In this document: positions 9,704 through 18,055 of the stretch, piece by piece | Layout: every line of letters starts with the position of its first letter | Position numbering within the stretch: position 1 is the first letter of the stretch | DNA from: JBAXPV01 sp037132075 | GTDB taxonomy: Bacteria; Bacteroidota; Bacteroidia; Bacteroidales; CAIXZF01 | Assembly (NCBI GenBank): GCA_037132075.1 | Contig: JBAXPV010000008.1 | Coordinates: 1-64,000 of the forward strand | Direction of reading: 5' to 3' | Length of the DNA stretch: 64,000 nt | Made by a program: the position numbers and the translations under genes | Notes under the pieces: model-generated | Database searches by the model: none | What the model was told of the DNA's origin: nothing | What the model saw: only the letters and a program-made list of their open reading frames with translations

Positions 9704-9805
9704 TTGACTTATGTCATTATTATTATTGACTTTCCCACATATTATTGTTGATAATTAGCGCTTTTGTAATTGACAAATTTCAAGTTGAATCAGACAAATA
9801 TCAAG
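9704..9805 (+). promoter_or_regulatory. Operator array, copy 1 (TTGA-N6-TCAA-like sites)
   Basis: Four imperfect dyads: TTGACTTATGTCAT (9704) and TTGACTTTCCCACA (9726), 22 bases apart; TTGACAAATTTCAA (9771) and CAGACAAATATCAA (9792), 21 bases apart. Spacing of about two helical turns and the TTGA-N6-TCAA form resemble CRP/FNR-family sites. The same architecture occurs at 13307-13407 before the paralogous gene. The regulator is not known. Confidence 0.5.
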
Positions 9806-9948
9806 AATTCGGCACTTTTCATGTTTTAAATAACTATATTTTTACATCTGTAGTGCATTGTCATATTTTCATTTGTACATATTTTTAAATTTAAATGAAA
9901 TAGTAAGCCAATGTCATTGATCTATTCCATATAAAAACCAAATTAAAC

Positions 9949-11322
9949 ATGAAAAAAGTTATTCTTTTAGTGGCTTACTGTCTTCTGGGATGGGGTACCA
10001 CAGGCTTATGGGCGCAACAAGGTTTCGTTGCGACTGGCGGAGACGCCAGCGGTGCAGGAGGTGGTGTGAGTTACTCTTTTGGTCAGGTGGACTACCTTTC
10101 AGCAGCTGGAACAGGTGGCTCCGTGAACCAGGGACTCCAGCATCCTGGCGGGTATAGCCTGAGTGGAACACTATCTTATGACAATGCATTAGGAAGTGGG
10201 CTCTCAAACAGCACAGTGCAATTAAAACAAGGAAATACTGTCATCAGCCAGACCACGACCAACGGTGATGGTTATTATTCATTTAACAACCCGGCTGCAG
10301 GTCAATATACCCTGGCTGTTCTAACAAGCAAAGCCTGGGGTTCTGTTAATGCAACTGATGCTTTATTGTGTCAGAAACATTTTGTGGAAATCTCCTTGTT
10401 AAGCGGATTAAAACTCATCGCAGGTGATGTCAATCTATCCGCTTATGTTAATTCAACAGATGGTCTTGCTATTCAAAAACGCTTTGTCGGTCTTCAATCC
10501 AGCTATGCCTCCGGCGACTGGTATTTCCAGGCTCCTGTAGTTGTTCTTGACGGTTCCACCAACACCACAAGCGATATTAAAGGGATCTGCTTTGGTGACG
10601 TTAACGGATCTTATGACCCCAGCGGCACCAAACACCAGCCAGACCTTTTTGTTGAAAACCAAGGCGTTCAGCAAATCGATGGCCAGGTTTTGGTCAGCGT
10701 TCCTGTCAGGGTGAAAGAATCTCTGAATATGGCTGCAATGTCCCTCGTTCTTAATTATCCGGCTAATGACATGGATGTATTGGGTGTTGAAGCCGCTTAT
10801 GACAACCAAAGTCTTGTTTATAACACAATGGGCAACGAGCTTCGTATCGCATGGTACACCCTCCAGCCCAAAGCCATTAATGCTGACGAGACCCTCCTCA
10901 CCCTGAAACTGAAACTGAAAAACGCCAACAATCCTTCTACCGACCTCAACCTCAGCATCAACACTGACGAGAGCAGCCTGGCCGATTTCAACGGTGGCAA
11001 AATCATCAACAAAACCTTGCTCATCCCTTCACTCGTGAACAATGGCAATGGTTTCTCATTGAGCCAGAACGTGCCAAACCCTTACAAAGATGTTACCCTT
11101 ATTGCTTACGCTATTCCAGTTGATGGCAATGTAAAACTCGAAGTTCTCGACTTGATTGGACAATCTGTTGCAGTTCTGCAGGATGGCCTTATGAGTGCCG
11201 GGGCTTATACGTATTCCATGTCAGGAAGTGTACTTCCAAGCGGTGTTTACTTCTATAAAATGACAGTTGGTACCTCAACAACACTGTTTACCCAGACCAA
11301 GCGAATGGTCATCTCCAGGTAA
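9949..11322 (+). CDS. T9SS surface protein with dockerin-like and cohesin-like domains, copy 1
   Basis: 457 residues. A signal peptide ends near WAQQ. Then comes a short Bacteroidota surface motif (VSYSFGQVDY ... VNQGLQHP, about 35-70) and a CNA-B-like beta domain (about 72-125). Dockerin-like calcium-loop segments (WGSVNATDALLCQKHF and GDVNLSAYVNSTDG, about 127-180) follow. A cohesin-like domain (about 235-350) precedes the type A T9SS sorting domain (NVPNPYKDVT to KRMVISR). Dockerin and cohesin domains normally bind each other, so this protein could polymerise or dock partners at the surface; that is inference. A gap of 74 bases separates it from the collagen-cytochrome gene, and the two probably form an operon. 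Confidence 0.85.
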   Translation: MKKVILLVAYCLLGWGTTGLWAQQGFVATGGDASGAGGGVSYSFGQVDYLSAAGTGGSVNQGLQHPGGYSLSGTLSYDNALGSGLSNSTVQLKQGNTVISQTTTNGDGYYSFNNPAAGQYTLAVLTSKAWGSVNATDALLCQKHFVEISLLSGLKLIAGDVNLSAYVNSTDGLAIQKRFVGLQSSYASGDWYFQAPVVVLDGSTNTTSDIKGICFGDVNGSYDPSGTKHQPDLFVENQGVQQIDGQVLVSVPVRVKESLNMAAMSLVLNYPANDMDVLGVEAAYDNQSLVYNTMGNELRIAWYTLQPKAINADETLLTLKLKLKNANNPSTDLNLSINTDESSLADFNGGKIINKTLLIPSLVNNGNGFSLSQNVPNPYKDVTLIAYAIPVDGNVKLEVLDLIGQSVAVLQDGLMSAGAYTYSMSGSVLPSGVYFYKMTVGTSTTLFTQTKRMVISR

Positions 11323-11396
11323 AACTTTTTTTGAAAAATGCATACCATATAATATAAGACAGAAATTCAATAATCAAACCAAACAATACAATACAA

Positions 11397-13190
11397 ATGA
11401 AAAAGCTAAAACTAAATTTGAGTGTTTTTTCGGTGCTGGTCATATGCCTGGCACTTTCAATCAGTGCTTTTGCTCAGTCACCCCATCTCATGAGCTATCA
11501 GGCTGTGGTTCGCAACGCAAGTGGCAACCTCGTAACTTTTGCCAACGTTGGGGTCAGAATCAGCATTCTCCAGGGAACTGCAACAGGTGCTGTAGTTTTT
11601 GAAGAAACACAAAGCGTCGTCACCAATGGCAATGGTTTAGCGAGCCTCGCTATCGGAAACGGAACCAACGTAAGCGGGAGCATCGCTACCATCGCCTGGA
11701 CAACCGGCCCATTCTTCATCAAAACAGAAACAGATCCTGCAGGCGGAACGAACTATAGTGTCACTTCAACCACCCAGTTGATGAGTGTTCCTTATTCACT
11801 CTATGCTGAAACCTCAGGAAGCTCAATCCCGGGTCCAAAAGGTGACCAGGGTGTCACAGGTACTCAAGGTCCTGCCGGCCCTATAGGCCCTCAGGGTCCA
11901 GCCGGCTCAGGCGGAATGCCGGTTAACTGCTTGGAGTGCCACAACCACAACCCTGCTACTGCTACGCCTTTATCACACGCACTGGAAAACGCGAAATACG
12001 AATATGCATTTTCAGCACATTCTGCAGGCGCAGAACTCTCAATGGGCGAAGGCGGATCTGCAGGTTGTGCTCCTTGTCATGCAAATGATGGCTTCCATAG
12101 TGTGGTTGATAACAACACTATTCCTACTTACACCCTCAACGCTGCTACAGGCAAATATTCTTATTCCTACAACGCGACTGCTGCGGCATCTTCTTCTCTG
12201 ACTACCATGCCGACCAAAATTAGTTGTTTTACTTGCCACAAAGGCAATGCCGCTGATTCTATGGCATTATACACCACTGCTCCTATTCAAATGTGTATGT
12301 ACCCGCTGGGATCACCTACGCCAAAAATCATCAACGTAACCCAGCACAATGGGCAAAGCAATTTATGCCTAAAATGCCATCAGCCTCGTCCGCTGGCAAC
12401 CTCTACTACATTGTCAAACGGTCAATCACTTGATTATTCTGCTCTCGCCGCTAACCCTAGCGCTCTATTTTACGATAGCGCTGTAGGCAATGCCGCTCCA
12501 AATAAAATAGTTCCTGCCAGAGGTACAGGAAACCATTATGGCACCATTGGTGCAATGTTTTCAGGTTCCGGTGCTGTTGAATTCCCAGGAAGTGTATCAT
12601 ATGCAAACACATCAACCCATCCTAACGCTGCTTCCTGCCAGACCTGCCACATGGCTACTCCAACTGGAGAAAATGGTGGACACAGCTTTAGCGTTTCCAG
12701 ATATGACGACGCAGGTGCAAAAACATGGAACTTTAAAGGTTGTCTCACCTCTGGTTGCCACACTTCAATGAGTGCCTCCAGCACAACATTAACCGGTACC
12801 CAGTCAAACACACTGACATTACTGAATACCTTATCTGACAAACTAAGATCAGGTGGCTTTGAAATTATGCGCAAAAACACAGACATCCTTACAAACCGCT
12901 GGTACTATGTCACTCCTGAAAAATATGATGGCACCCTCGATTTCTACGACCCAAGCGCCAACCCAAATGGGGCTCTCAGAACCATCGTACCCAGTACTTC
13001 TTGGACAACGGCTCAAAAAGCCTACAACCTCACATTGCCGAAATTTACAAGCCTGTCAAATTTACAAATGGGCGCGATTATCAACTTCCAATTGGTTTTA
13101 AGAGATTATAGCGCTGGTGTTCACAATCCAGCCTATACAAATGCTGTGCTTAACAATACCATAAATGCACTGACCGACGCCGGTTTTTAG
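11397..13190 (+). CDS. Collagen-like/multiheme cytochrome chimera, copy 1
   Basis: 597 residues. A signal peptide (ends AFAQ, residue 27) precedes an N-terminal beta domain common in Bacteroidota collagen-like surface proteins (MSYQAVVRNASGNL ... LMSVPYSLYAE, about 32-138). A nine-triplet collagen-like GXY stretch (about 146-173) follows. The heme region (178-455) has CLECH, CAPCH, CFTCH, CLKCH, CQTCH and a final CX4CH (CLTSGCH). The last 140 residues lack heme motifs. There is no T9SS sorting domain, lipobox or transmembrane helix after the signal peptide. It therefore probably reaches the surface as a partner of the T9SS protein encoded just upstream, or stays periplasmic. Its electron partners are unknown. 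Fusing a collagen-like stalk to a hexaheme domain is unusual. Confidence 0.85.
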   Translation: MKKLKLNLSVFSVLVICLALSISAFAQSPHLMSYQAVVRNASGNLVTFANVGVRISILQGTATGAVVFEETQSVVTNGNGLASLAIGNGTNVSGSIATIAWTTGPFFIKTETDPAGGTNYSVTSTTQLMSVPYSLYAETSGSSIPGPKGDQGVTGTQGPAGPIGPQGPAGSGGMPVNCLECHNHNPATATPLSHALENAKYEYAFSAHSAGAELSMGEGGSAGCAPCHANDGFHSVVDNNTIPTYTLNAATGKYSYSYNATAAASSSLTTMPTKISCFTCHKGNAADSMALYTTAPIQMCMYPLGSPTPKIINVTQHNGQSNLCLKCHQPRPLATSTTLSNGQSLDYSALAANPSALFYDSAVGNAAPNKIVPARGTGNHYGTIGAMFSGSGAVEFPGSVSYANTSTHPNAASCQTCHMATPTGENGGHSFSVSRYDDAGAKTWNFKGCLTSGCHTSMSASSTTLTGTQSNTLTLLNTLSDKLRSGGFEIMRKNTDILTNRWYYVTPEKYDGTLDFYDPSANPNGALRTIVPSTSWTTAQKAYNLTLPKFTSLSNLQMGAIINFQLVLRDYSAGVHNPAYTNAVLNNTINALTDAGF

Positions 13191-13210
13191 TCTTTAATCA
13201 AATATTATAA

Positions 13211-13246
13211 AAGAGCTGCTCCCTAATCGGGGCAGCTCTTTTTGTT
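13211..13246 (+). terminator. Rho-independent terminator of unit 1
   Basis: AAGAGCTGCTCCC and GGGGCAGCTCTT form a GC-rich stem (one bulged T) around a short TAATC loop, followed by TTTTTG. It lies 20 bases after the stop of the collagen-cytochrome gene. Confidence 0.8.
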
Positions 13247-13306
13247 TAAAAAATTGCCCCTTTTGTTCATAAATAGAGGCCTTGATTGTACACAAAATAA
13301 CAACAG

Positions 13307-13407
13307 TTGACTTATGTCACTTTCCTTGCTGACCTATATCACCAATAATTGCATCATACCTCACTCTATTAATGACAAATATCAAATCTTATCGGACAAA
13401 TATCAAG
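13307..13407 (+). promoter_or_regulatory. Operator array, copy 2 (TTGA-N6-TCAA-like sites)
   Basis: TTGACTTATGTCAC (13307) and CTGACCTATATCAC (13329) are 22 bases apart. ATGACAAATATCAA (13373) and CGGACAAATATCAA (13394) are 21 bases apart. The two pairs are 66 bases apart, against 67 in copy 1. The 13-mers TTGACTTATGTCA and GACAAATATCAAG are identical in both copies, although the surrounding intergenic sequence has diverged. Confidence 0.5.
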
Positions 13408-13627
13408 GATCTCTCTGTTTTTCGAATAACAATTCTTTTTATTTTTGATATTGTCAATTTTAATTACATAAGCTCATAGATACATATGAATTTGTAAGCA
13501 AAATTTACAAAAAAAACAAGGTTCTATTGATTAAATCTATCATAAAACAAAGAAATTCCGGGTAATTGAGATTAATATAATTTAAATATCCTAGATCTAT
13601 TCCAAACAAACAAAAACCAAACAACAC

Positions 13628-15001
13628 ATGAAAAAAGTTATTCTATTACTGGGTTACTGTCTTCTGGGATGGGGTACCACAGGCTTATGGGCTCAACAAG
13701 GCTTCGTTGCGACGGGTGGAGATGCCACTGGTTCAGGAGGCAACGTGAGTTTCTCCATCGGCCAGGTGGACTACCTGTCAGGAGCAGGGAGCAGCGGTTC
13801 TGTGAACCAGGGCCTCCAGCATCCAGGCGGGTACAGCCTGAGTGGAACACTATCTTATGACAATGCACTGCAAGGTGGACTCTCAAACAGTACTGTTCAA
13901 TTAAAACAAGGAAACACAGTCATCAGTCAGACTACGACCAACGGTGATGGTTTTTATTCCTTTAGTGGCCCGGCAGCCGGCAATTACACCCTCAATGTAC
14001 AGACAAACAAAGCCTGGGGTTCTGTAAATGCTACTGACGCTCTTTTATGCCAGAAACATTTTGTGGAAGTTGCTTTGTTAAGTGGCTTGAAACTCATTGC
14101 TGGTGATGTCAATGCTTCCGGTTATGTCAATTCAACGGATGCGCTTGCCATTCAAAAACGTTATGTTGGCCTCCAAACCAGCTTCACCTCAGGCAACTGG
14201 TATTTCCAGGCTCCTGCTGTTGCACTTGATGGCTCAACAAATACCACAACCAATATTAAAGGTATTTGTTTTGGTGATGTTAACGGATCTTATGATCCCA
14301 GTGGCACAAAACACCAACCAGACCTTTTTGTTGAGAATCAAGGCGTTCAGGTCATCGATGGCCAGTCATTGGTAAATGTTCCTGTCAGAGTGAAAGAATC
14401 ACTCAACTGTGCAGCCCTCTCTCTCATCCTGAATTATCCTTCAAACGATATGGATGTTTTGGGTGTTGAAGCCGCTTATGACAACCAAAGTCTTGTTTAT
14501 AACACAATGGGTAATGAGATTCGTATCGCATGGTACACCCTCCAACCCAAAGCAATCAATGCTGACGAGACCCTCCTTACCCTGAAACTGAAACTGAAAA
14601 ACGCCAACAATCCTTCAACTGACCTCAACCTCAGCATCAACACTGACGAGAGCAGCCTGGCCGATTTCAACGGTGCCAACATCATCAACAAAACCTTGCT
14701 CATCCCTTCACTAGTGAACAATGGCAATGGTTTCTCACTGAGCCAGAACGTTCCAAACCCTTACAAAGATGTTACAGTTATTGCTTACGCTATTCCTGTT
14801 GACGGAACTGTAAAACTCGAAGTTCTCGACGTGATCGGACAATCTGTTGCTGTTCTGCAGGATGGTCTCTTAAGCGCCGGTGCTTATACGTATACCATGT
14901 CAGGAAGTGCACTCCCGAGCGGTGTCTATTTCTACAAGATGTCAGTTAGCAACTCAACAACACAGTTTACCCAAACCAAACGTATGGTTATCTCCAGGTA
15001 A
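13628..15001 (+). CDS. T9SS surface protein with dockerin-like and cohesin-like domains, copy 2
   Basis: 457 residues, exactly the length of copy 1 and with the same domain order: signal peptide (ends WAQQ), surface motif VSFSIGQVDYLSG, CNA-B-like domain, dockerin-like segments (WGSVNATDALLCQKHF, GDVNASGYVNSTDAL), cohesin-like domain and type A sorting domain ending KRMVISR. The second loop here is closer to the dockerin consensus than in copy 1 (DAL instead of DGL). Differences cluster in the N-terminal half. It precedes the second collagen-cytochrome gene by 81 bases and is probably co-transcribed with it. Confidence 0.85.
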   Translation: MKKVILLLGYCLLGWGTTGLWAQQGFVATGGDATGSGGNVSFSIGQVDYLSGAGSSGSVNQGLQHPGGYSLSGTLSYDNALQGGLSNSTVQLKQGNTVISQTTTNGDGFYSFSGPAAGNYTLNVQTNKAWGSVNATDALLCQKHFVEVALLSGLKLIAGDVNASGYVNSTDALAIQKRYVGLQTSFTSGNWYFQAPAVALDGSTNTTTNIKGICFGDVNGSYDPSGTKHQPDLFVENQGVQVIDGQSLVNVPVRVKESLNCAALSLILNYPSNDMDVLGVEAAYDNQSLVYNTMGNEIRIAWYTLQPKAINADETLLTLKLKLKNANNPSTDLNLSINTDESSLADFNGANIINKTLLIPSLVNNGNGFSLSQNVPNPYKDVTVIAYAIPVDGTVKLEVLDVIGQSVAVLQDGLLSAGAYTYTMSGSALPSGVYFYKMSVSNSTTQFTQTKRMVISR

Positions 15002-15082
15002 AACAATCATTTGAATTAGAATATTTCCTTATTATATTAAACAATCATTCAGACATTACATAATCAAACAAAACAACACAAA

Positions 15083-16876
15083 ATGAAAAAGCTAAAACTA
15101 AATTTGAGTGTTTTACCGGTGCTGGTGTTATTCCTGGCCCTTTCAATCAGTGCTTTCGCTCAGGCACCTCATTTCATGAGCTATCAGGCTGTCGTTCGCA
15201 ACGCCAGCAACAACCTCGTTTCTAATGCCAACGTTGGCGTTAAAGTGAGCATTCTCCAGGGAACTGCAACAGGTGCTGTTGTTTTCGCAGAAACCCATAC
15301 CGTCATGACAAATGGCAACGGTTTAGCTACCCTCGCTATCGGAAACGGAACCAACGTCAGTGGTAGCATCGCTACCATCTCATGGACAGCTGGTCCATTC
15401 TTCATCAAAACAGAAACTGATCCTGCAGGCGGAACGAACTACGGTGTAGTTTCTACCACCCAGCTCATGAGTGTTCCTTATTCACTCTATGCTGAAACTT
15501 CAGGAAGCTCAACCCCAGGCCCAAAAGGTGACCAGGGTGATGCTGGTGTTCAAGGTCCGGTTGGCCCAATGGGTCCTCAAGGTCCTGCCGGTGCTGGCGG
15601 AATGTCAGTTAACTGTCTGGAGTGCCACAACCACAATCCTGCTACTGCTACTCCACTTTCAAAAGAACTGGATAACGCTAAATACGAAATCGAATATTCA
15701 AAACACTTCGAAGGTGCTGAACTTTCTATCTCTGAAGGTGGATCTGCCGGTTGTGCTCCTTGCCACTCAAACGAAGGTATGCACAGTGTTGTTGATGGCA
15801 ACGTAATTCCTACCATGGTTCTTAACGCTGGTACTGGAAAATATTCTTTCTCTTACAACGCCACTACTGCTGCTTCTTCAGGTCTCACCACCATCCCCAC
15901 CAAGATCAGCTGTTTCACCTGCCACAAAGGCGGTGCTGCTGACTCTATGGCTTTATACACCACAGCTCCTGTTCAGATGACCATGTATCCTGTGAACTCA
16001 CCTACGCCAAAAATTATGAACCTTACCCAACACGAAAGCCAAAGCAATTTGTGCTTAAAGTGTCACCAACCACGTCCAATGACTACATCAACAACTACTT
16101 CTAACGGACAATCTGTTAATTATGCTGACCTGGCTGCTAATCCTGGCAACATTTTCTACGACAAAACTATTGGCAACGCTGCTCCAAACAAAGTTATTCC
16201 TTCATACAGAACACACAACCATTATGGTGCTATTGGTGGTATCTTCTCAGGACAAGCTGGCGTTCAGTTCCCAGGTGCAAAGAGCTATACCGTTGCTTCT
16301 ACTCACCCAACAGCTGCTTCTTGCCAAACTTGCCACATGGCTACTCCAACCGGAGAAAATGGCGGACATAGCTTTACCGTAACCAAATACGATGCTGCCG
16401 GTGCTAAATCATGGAACTTCAAAGGTTGTATCCAAAGCGGTTGCCATACCTCTATGTCTACTACCAGCACTACCTTAACAGGAAAACAAAGTGCTACGCT
16501 GGCTCTGATCAACACCATCGCTGAAAAATTAACCTTCGACGGTATTTGTCTCTTCACCAAGAATACTGACTATACAACCAATATTTTTGCCCACGTAACC
16601 CCTGCTGGTTATGATGGATACCTCAACATCTATGATCCTTCAACCAACCCAACCGGTCAATTCAGGAATCCTGCTGTTGCAACTAGCTGGACCGTTGCTC
16701 AAAAAGCTACCAACCTGGCTTTAACAGAGCTTCCTACCCTGTTGAATGTTGAAATGGGTGCTATCATCAACTTCCAGTTATCTGTACGTGAATACAGTCT
16801 TGGCGTTCATAACCCAGCTTATACTGATGCATTACTCAACAATACTGTAGATGCATTGACCGACGCTGGTTTCTAG
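15083..16876 (+). CDS. Collagen-like/multiheme cytochrome chimera, copy 2
   Basis: 597 residues, collinear with copy 1: signal peptide, Bacteroidota N-terminal beta domain, collagen-like GXY stretch (GPKGDQGDAGVQGP onward), then CLECH, CAPCH, CFTCH, CLKCH, CQTCH and CIQSGCH (CX4CH). The MCMYP cysteine of copy 1 is Thr here, so that extra Cys is not essential. By eye this copy strongly favours GCT, GGT, ACT and AAC-type codons compared with copy 1, which suggests selection for high expression. A strong terminator follows. Location and partners are inferred as for copy 1. Confidence 0.85.
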   Translation: MKKLKLNLSVLPVLVLFLALSISAFAQAPHFMSYQAVVRNASNNLVSNANVGVKVSILQGTATGAVVFAETHTVMTNGNGLATLAIGNGTNVSGSIATISWTAGPFFIKTETDPAGGTNYGVVSTTQLMSVPYSLYAETSGSSTPGPKGDQGDAGVQGPVGPMGPQGPAGAGGMSVNCLECHNHNPATATPLSKELDNAKYEIEYSKHFEGAELSISEGGSAGCAPCHSNEGMHSVVDGNVIPTMVLNAGTGKYSFSYNATTAASSGLTTIPTKISCFTCHKGGAADSMALYTTAPVQMTMYPVNSPTPKIMNLTQHESQSNLCLKCHQPRPMTTSTTTSNGQSVNYADLAANPGNIFYDKTIGNAAPNKVIPSYRTHNHYGAIGGIFSGQAGVQFPGAKSYTVASTHPTAASCQTCHMATPTGENGGHSFTVTKYDAAGAKSWNFKGCIQSGCHTSMSTTSTTLTGKQSATLALINTIAEKLTFDGICLFTKNTDYTTNIFAHVTPAGYDGYLNIYDPSTNPTGQFRNPAVATSWTVAQKATNLALTELPTLLNVEMGAIINFQLSVREYSLGVHNPAYTDALLNNTVDALTDAGF

Positions 16877-16897
16877 TCTACTACGAAATACTTTCTT

Positions 16898-16935
16898 AAA
16901 AAGGCTGTCCCGAATCCGGGACAGCCTTTTTTTTA
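16898..16935 (+). terminator. Rho-independent terminator of unit 2
   Basis: A perfect 15-base stem (AAAAAGGCTGTCCCG and its complement) with an AATC loop ends in a run of eight or more T, 22 bases after the stop codon. Confidence 0.9.
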
Positions 16936-16990
16936 TTGCCGATGCAATTCCCTATAATTGTATAATTTTAGACTCCTATTAGAATCTTCC

Positions 16991-17983
16991 ATGTGTAAAC
17001 AACCGAATTCCCATCTTCCTGTAAATCCCTTTCTGATTCTTGTTGCTTTAATTCTGTTTTGCACTTCTGCTTACTCACAAACAAAGGACATCCGCTGGTT
17101 AAGCCAGTTTCCTCCAGCTCTTAATGACAAAAAACAAAAAAGCCTTGCAAAACGTATAACCGAATTCGTTGTAGGAAAAAAAGAAGAAATTCAGCTCATC
17201 AAACCCATGGCCGTTTTTGCCAGTAACCCTGACACCTTTCTCCTCCTCGACCAGGGCATTGGGGCATTGCTGGAAGTTCAAGGCAAAAAGATCGAGTACC
17301 CGCATTCCCTGAGAAAGAAATTTATCAATATGAATTCTTTGATCGGAATCTGTGAAACACCAGGGAGAGCAATCCTCTTTACCGATTCAAAACGGAATAA
17401 GATCTTCGAAATTTCCACCGACAGAAAAGAGCTTGTCTCACTAAATGATTCGCTCCAACTGCAACAACCCACTGGGATTGCCTGGTCAACTCTAAACAAT
17501 GAAATATGGGTGGTTGAAACCGCCGCACACAGAATTGCCATTCTCGACAAACAAGGAAAACGAATAAAAACCATCGGAAAAAGAGGAACAGGGCCCGGTG
17601 AATTTAACTTCCCAACCTATCTTACCATCGACAAAGACGGAAATGCCTATGTGATCGATGCTATGAACTTCAGGGTTCAAATCTTTAACAAAGCCGGAGA
17701 TTTTATTTCTGCTTTTGGAGAAAGCGGCGATGCCAGCGGCTATTTTTCCCGTCCTAAGGGCATTGCCCTTGATTCCTACGGCAATATTTACGTGGTGGAT
17801 GCTTTATTCCATACTGTTCAAATATTTGATCATTCAGGAAAATTTCTCTTCCGCTTCGGAGAACAGGGACAAGGGAAAGAAGAGTTTTGGATGCCCACCG
17901 GCATCTTCATCGACAAAAACAATTATATCTATATCTCTGATAGCTATAATGCACGGGTGCAGATATTTAAGCTGGTGGATTAA
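16991..17983 (+). CDS. Exported NHL-repeat beta-propeller protein
   Basis: 330 residues from the ATG at 16991. This start gives a clean signal peptide (FLILVALILFCTSAYSQ), while the longer frame begins only with a TTG at 16958. Repeated NHL units occupy about 60-330, the clearest being FNFPTYLTIDKDGNAYVID, FSRPKGIALDSYGNIYVVD and WMPTGIFIDKNNYIYISD. A six-bladed propeller is likely. No lipobox or sorting domain is seen, so it should be periplasmic. NHL propellers commonly accompany multiheme cytochromes in electron-transfer loci, but their role is not defined. It lies between the collagen-cytochrome unit and the convergent cytochrome locus. Confidence 0.85.
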   Translation: MCKQPNSHLPVNPFLILVALILFCTSAYSQTKDIRWLSQFPPALNDKKQKSLAKRITEFVVGKKEEIQLIKPMAVFASNPDTFLLLDQGIGALLEVQGKKIEYPHSLRKKFINMNSLIGICETPGRAILFTDSKRNKIFEISTDRKELVSLNDSLQLQQPTGIAWSTLNNEIWVVETAAHRIAILDKQGKRIKTIGKRGTGPGEFNFPTYLTIDKDGNAYVIDAMNFRVQIFNKAGDFISAFGESGDASGYFSRPKGIALDSYGNIYVVDALFHTVQIFDHSGKFLFRFGEQGQGKEEFWMPTGIFIDKNNYIYISDSYNARVQIFKLVD

Positions 17984-18000
17984 AGCCCACCCTTCCCTCC

Positions 18001-18054
18001 CCGATCCGCAGAGGATTTAGCTGGGGCAACCCGATCCCGGAGGATTTAGCTGGG
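18001..18054. repeat. Two-copy 30-base tandem repeat between convergent genes
   Basis: CCGATCC(GCA)GAGGATTTAGCTGGG at 18001-18025 recurs almost exactly at 18031-18054, with GAGGATTTAGCTGGG identical in both. It fills the gap between the ends of the NHL gene and the 21-heme cytochrome gene. Confidence 0.6.
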
Positions 18055-18055
18055 A

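Larger units (their letters stand above)
9623..9948. other. Divergent intergenic region with promoter and operator array
   Basis: AT-rich region of 326 bases between the barrel gene (minus) and the dockerin/cohesin protein gene (plus). It holds a minus-strand promoter and four imperfect 14-base dyads (listed separately). A GATCTATTCC leader element 30 bases before the plus-strand ATG also occurs 34 bases before the paralogous ATG at 13628. No ORF is supported here. Confidence 0.6.
13191..13627. other. Intergenic region with terminator and second operator array
   Basis: 437 AT-rich bases between the two duplicated units. It contains the terminator of unit 1 and the operator array of unit 2 (both listed), and the conserved GATCTATTCC element (13594-13603) just before the next ATG. 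No ORF is supported. Confidence 0.6.
9704..16876 (+). repeat. Tandem duplication of a regulatory region plus two genes
   Basis: Unit 1 (9704-13190) and unit 2 (13307-16876) each contain an operator array, a 457-aa dockerin/cohesin T9SS gene and a 597-aa collagen-cytochrome gene, in the same order and with equal protein lengths. The last 150 or so residues of the 457-aa proteins, and the first 35 bases of the cytochrome genes, are nearly identical at DNA level. This suggests recent duplication or gene conversion. Confidence 0.85.

Noticed and set aside
11832..11920. Collagen-like repeat taken as a phage tail-fibre gene
   Set aside because: No phage genes are nearby, the protein has a signal peptide, and the repeat is continuous with heme-binding sequence.
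9649..16876. Duplication as a composite transposon
   Set aside because: No transposase and no terminal inverted repeats were seen at the unit borders.
16958..16990. TTG start for the NHL protein at 16958
   Set aside because: The extra 11 residues delay the signal peptide; the ATG at 16991 gives a normal one.
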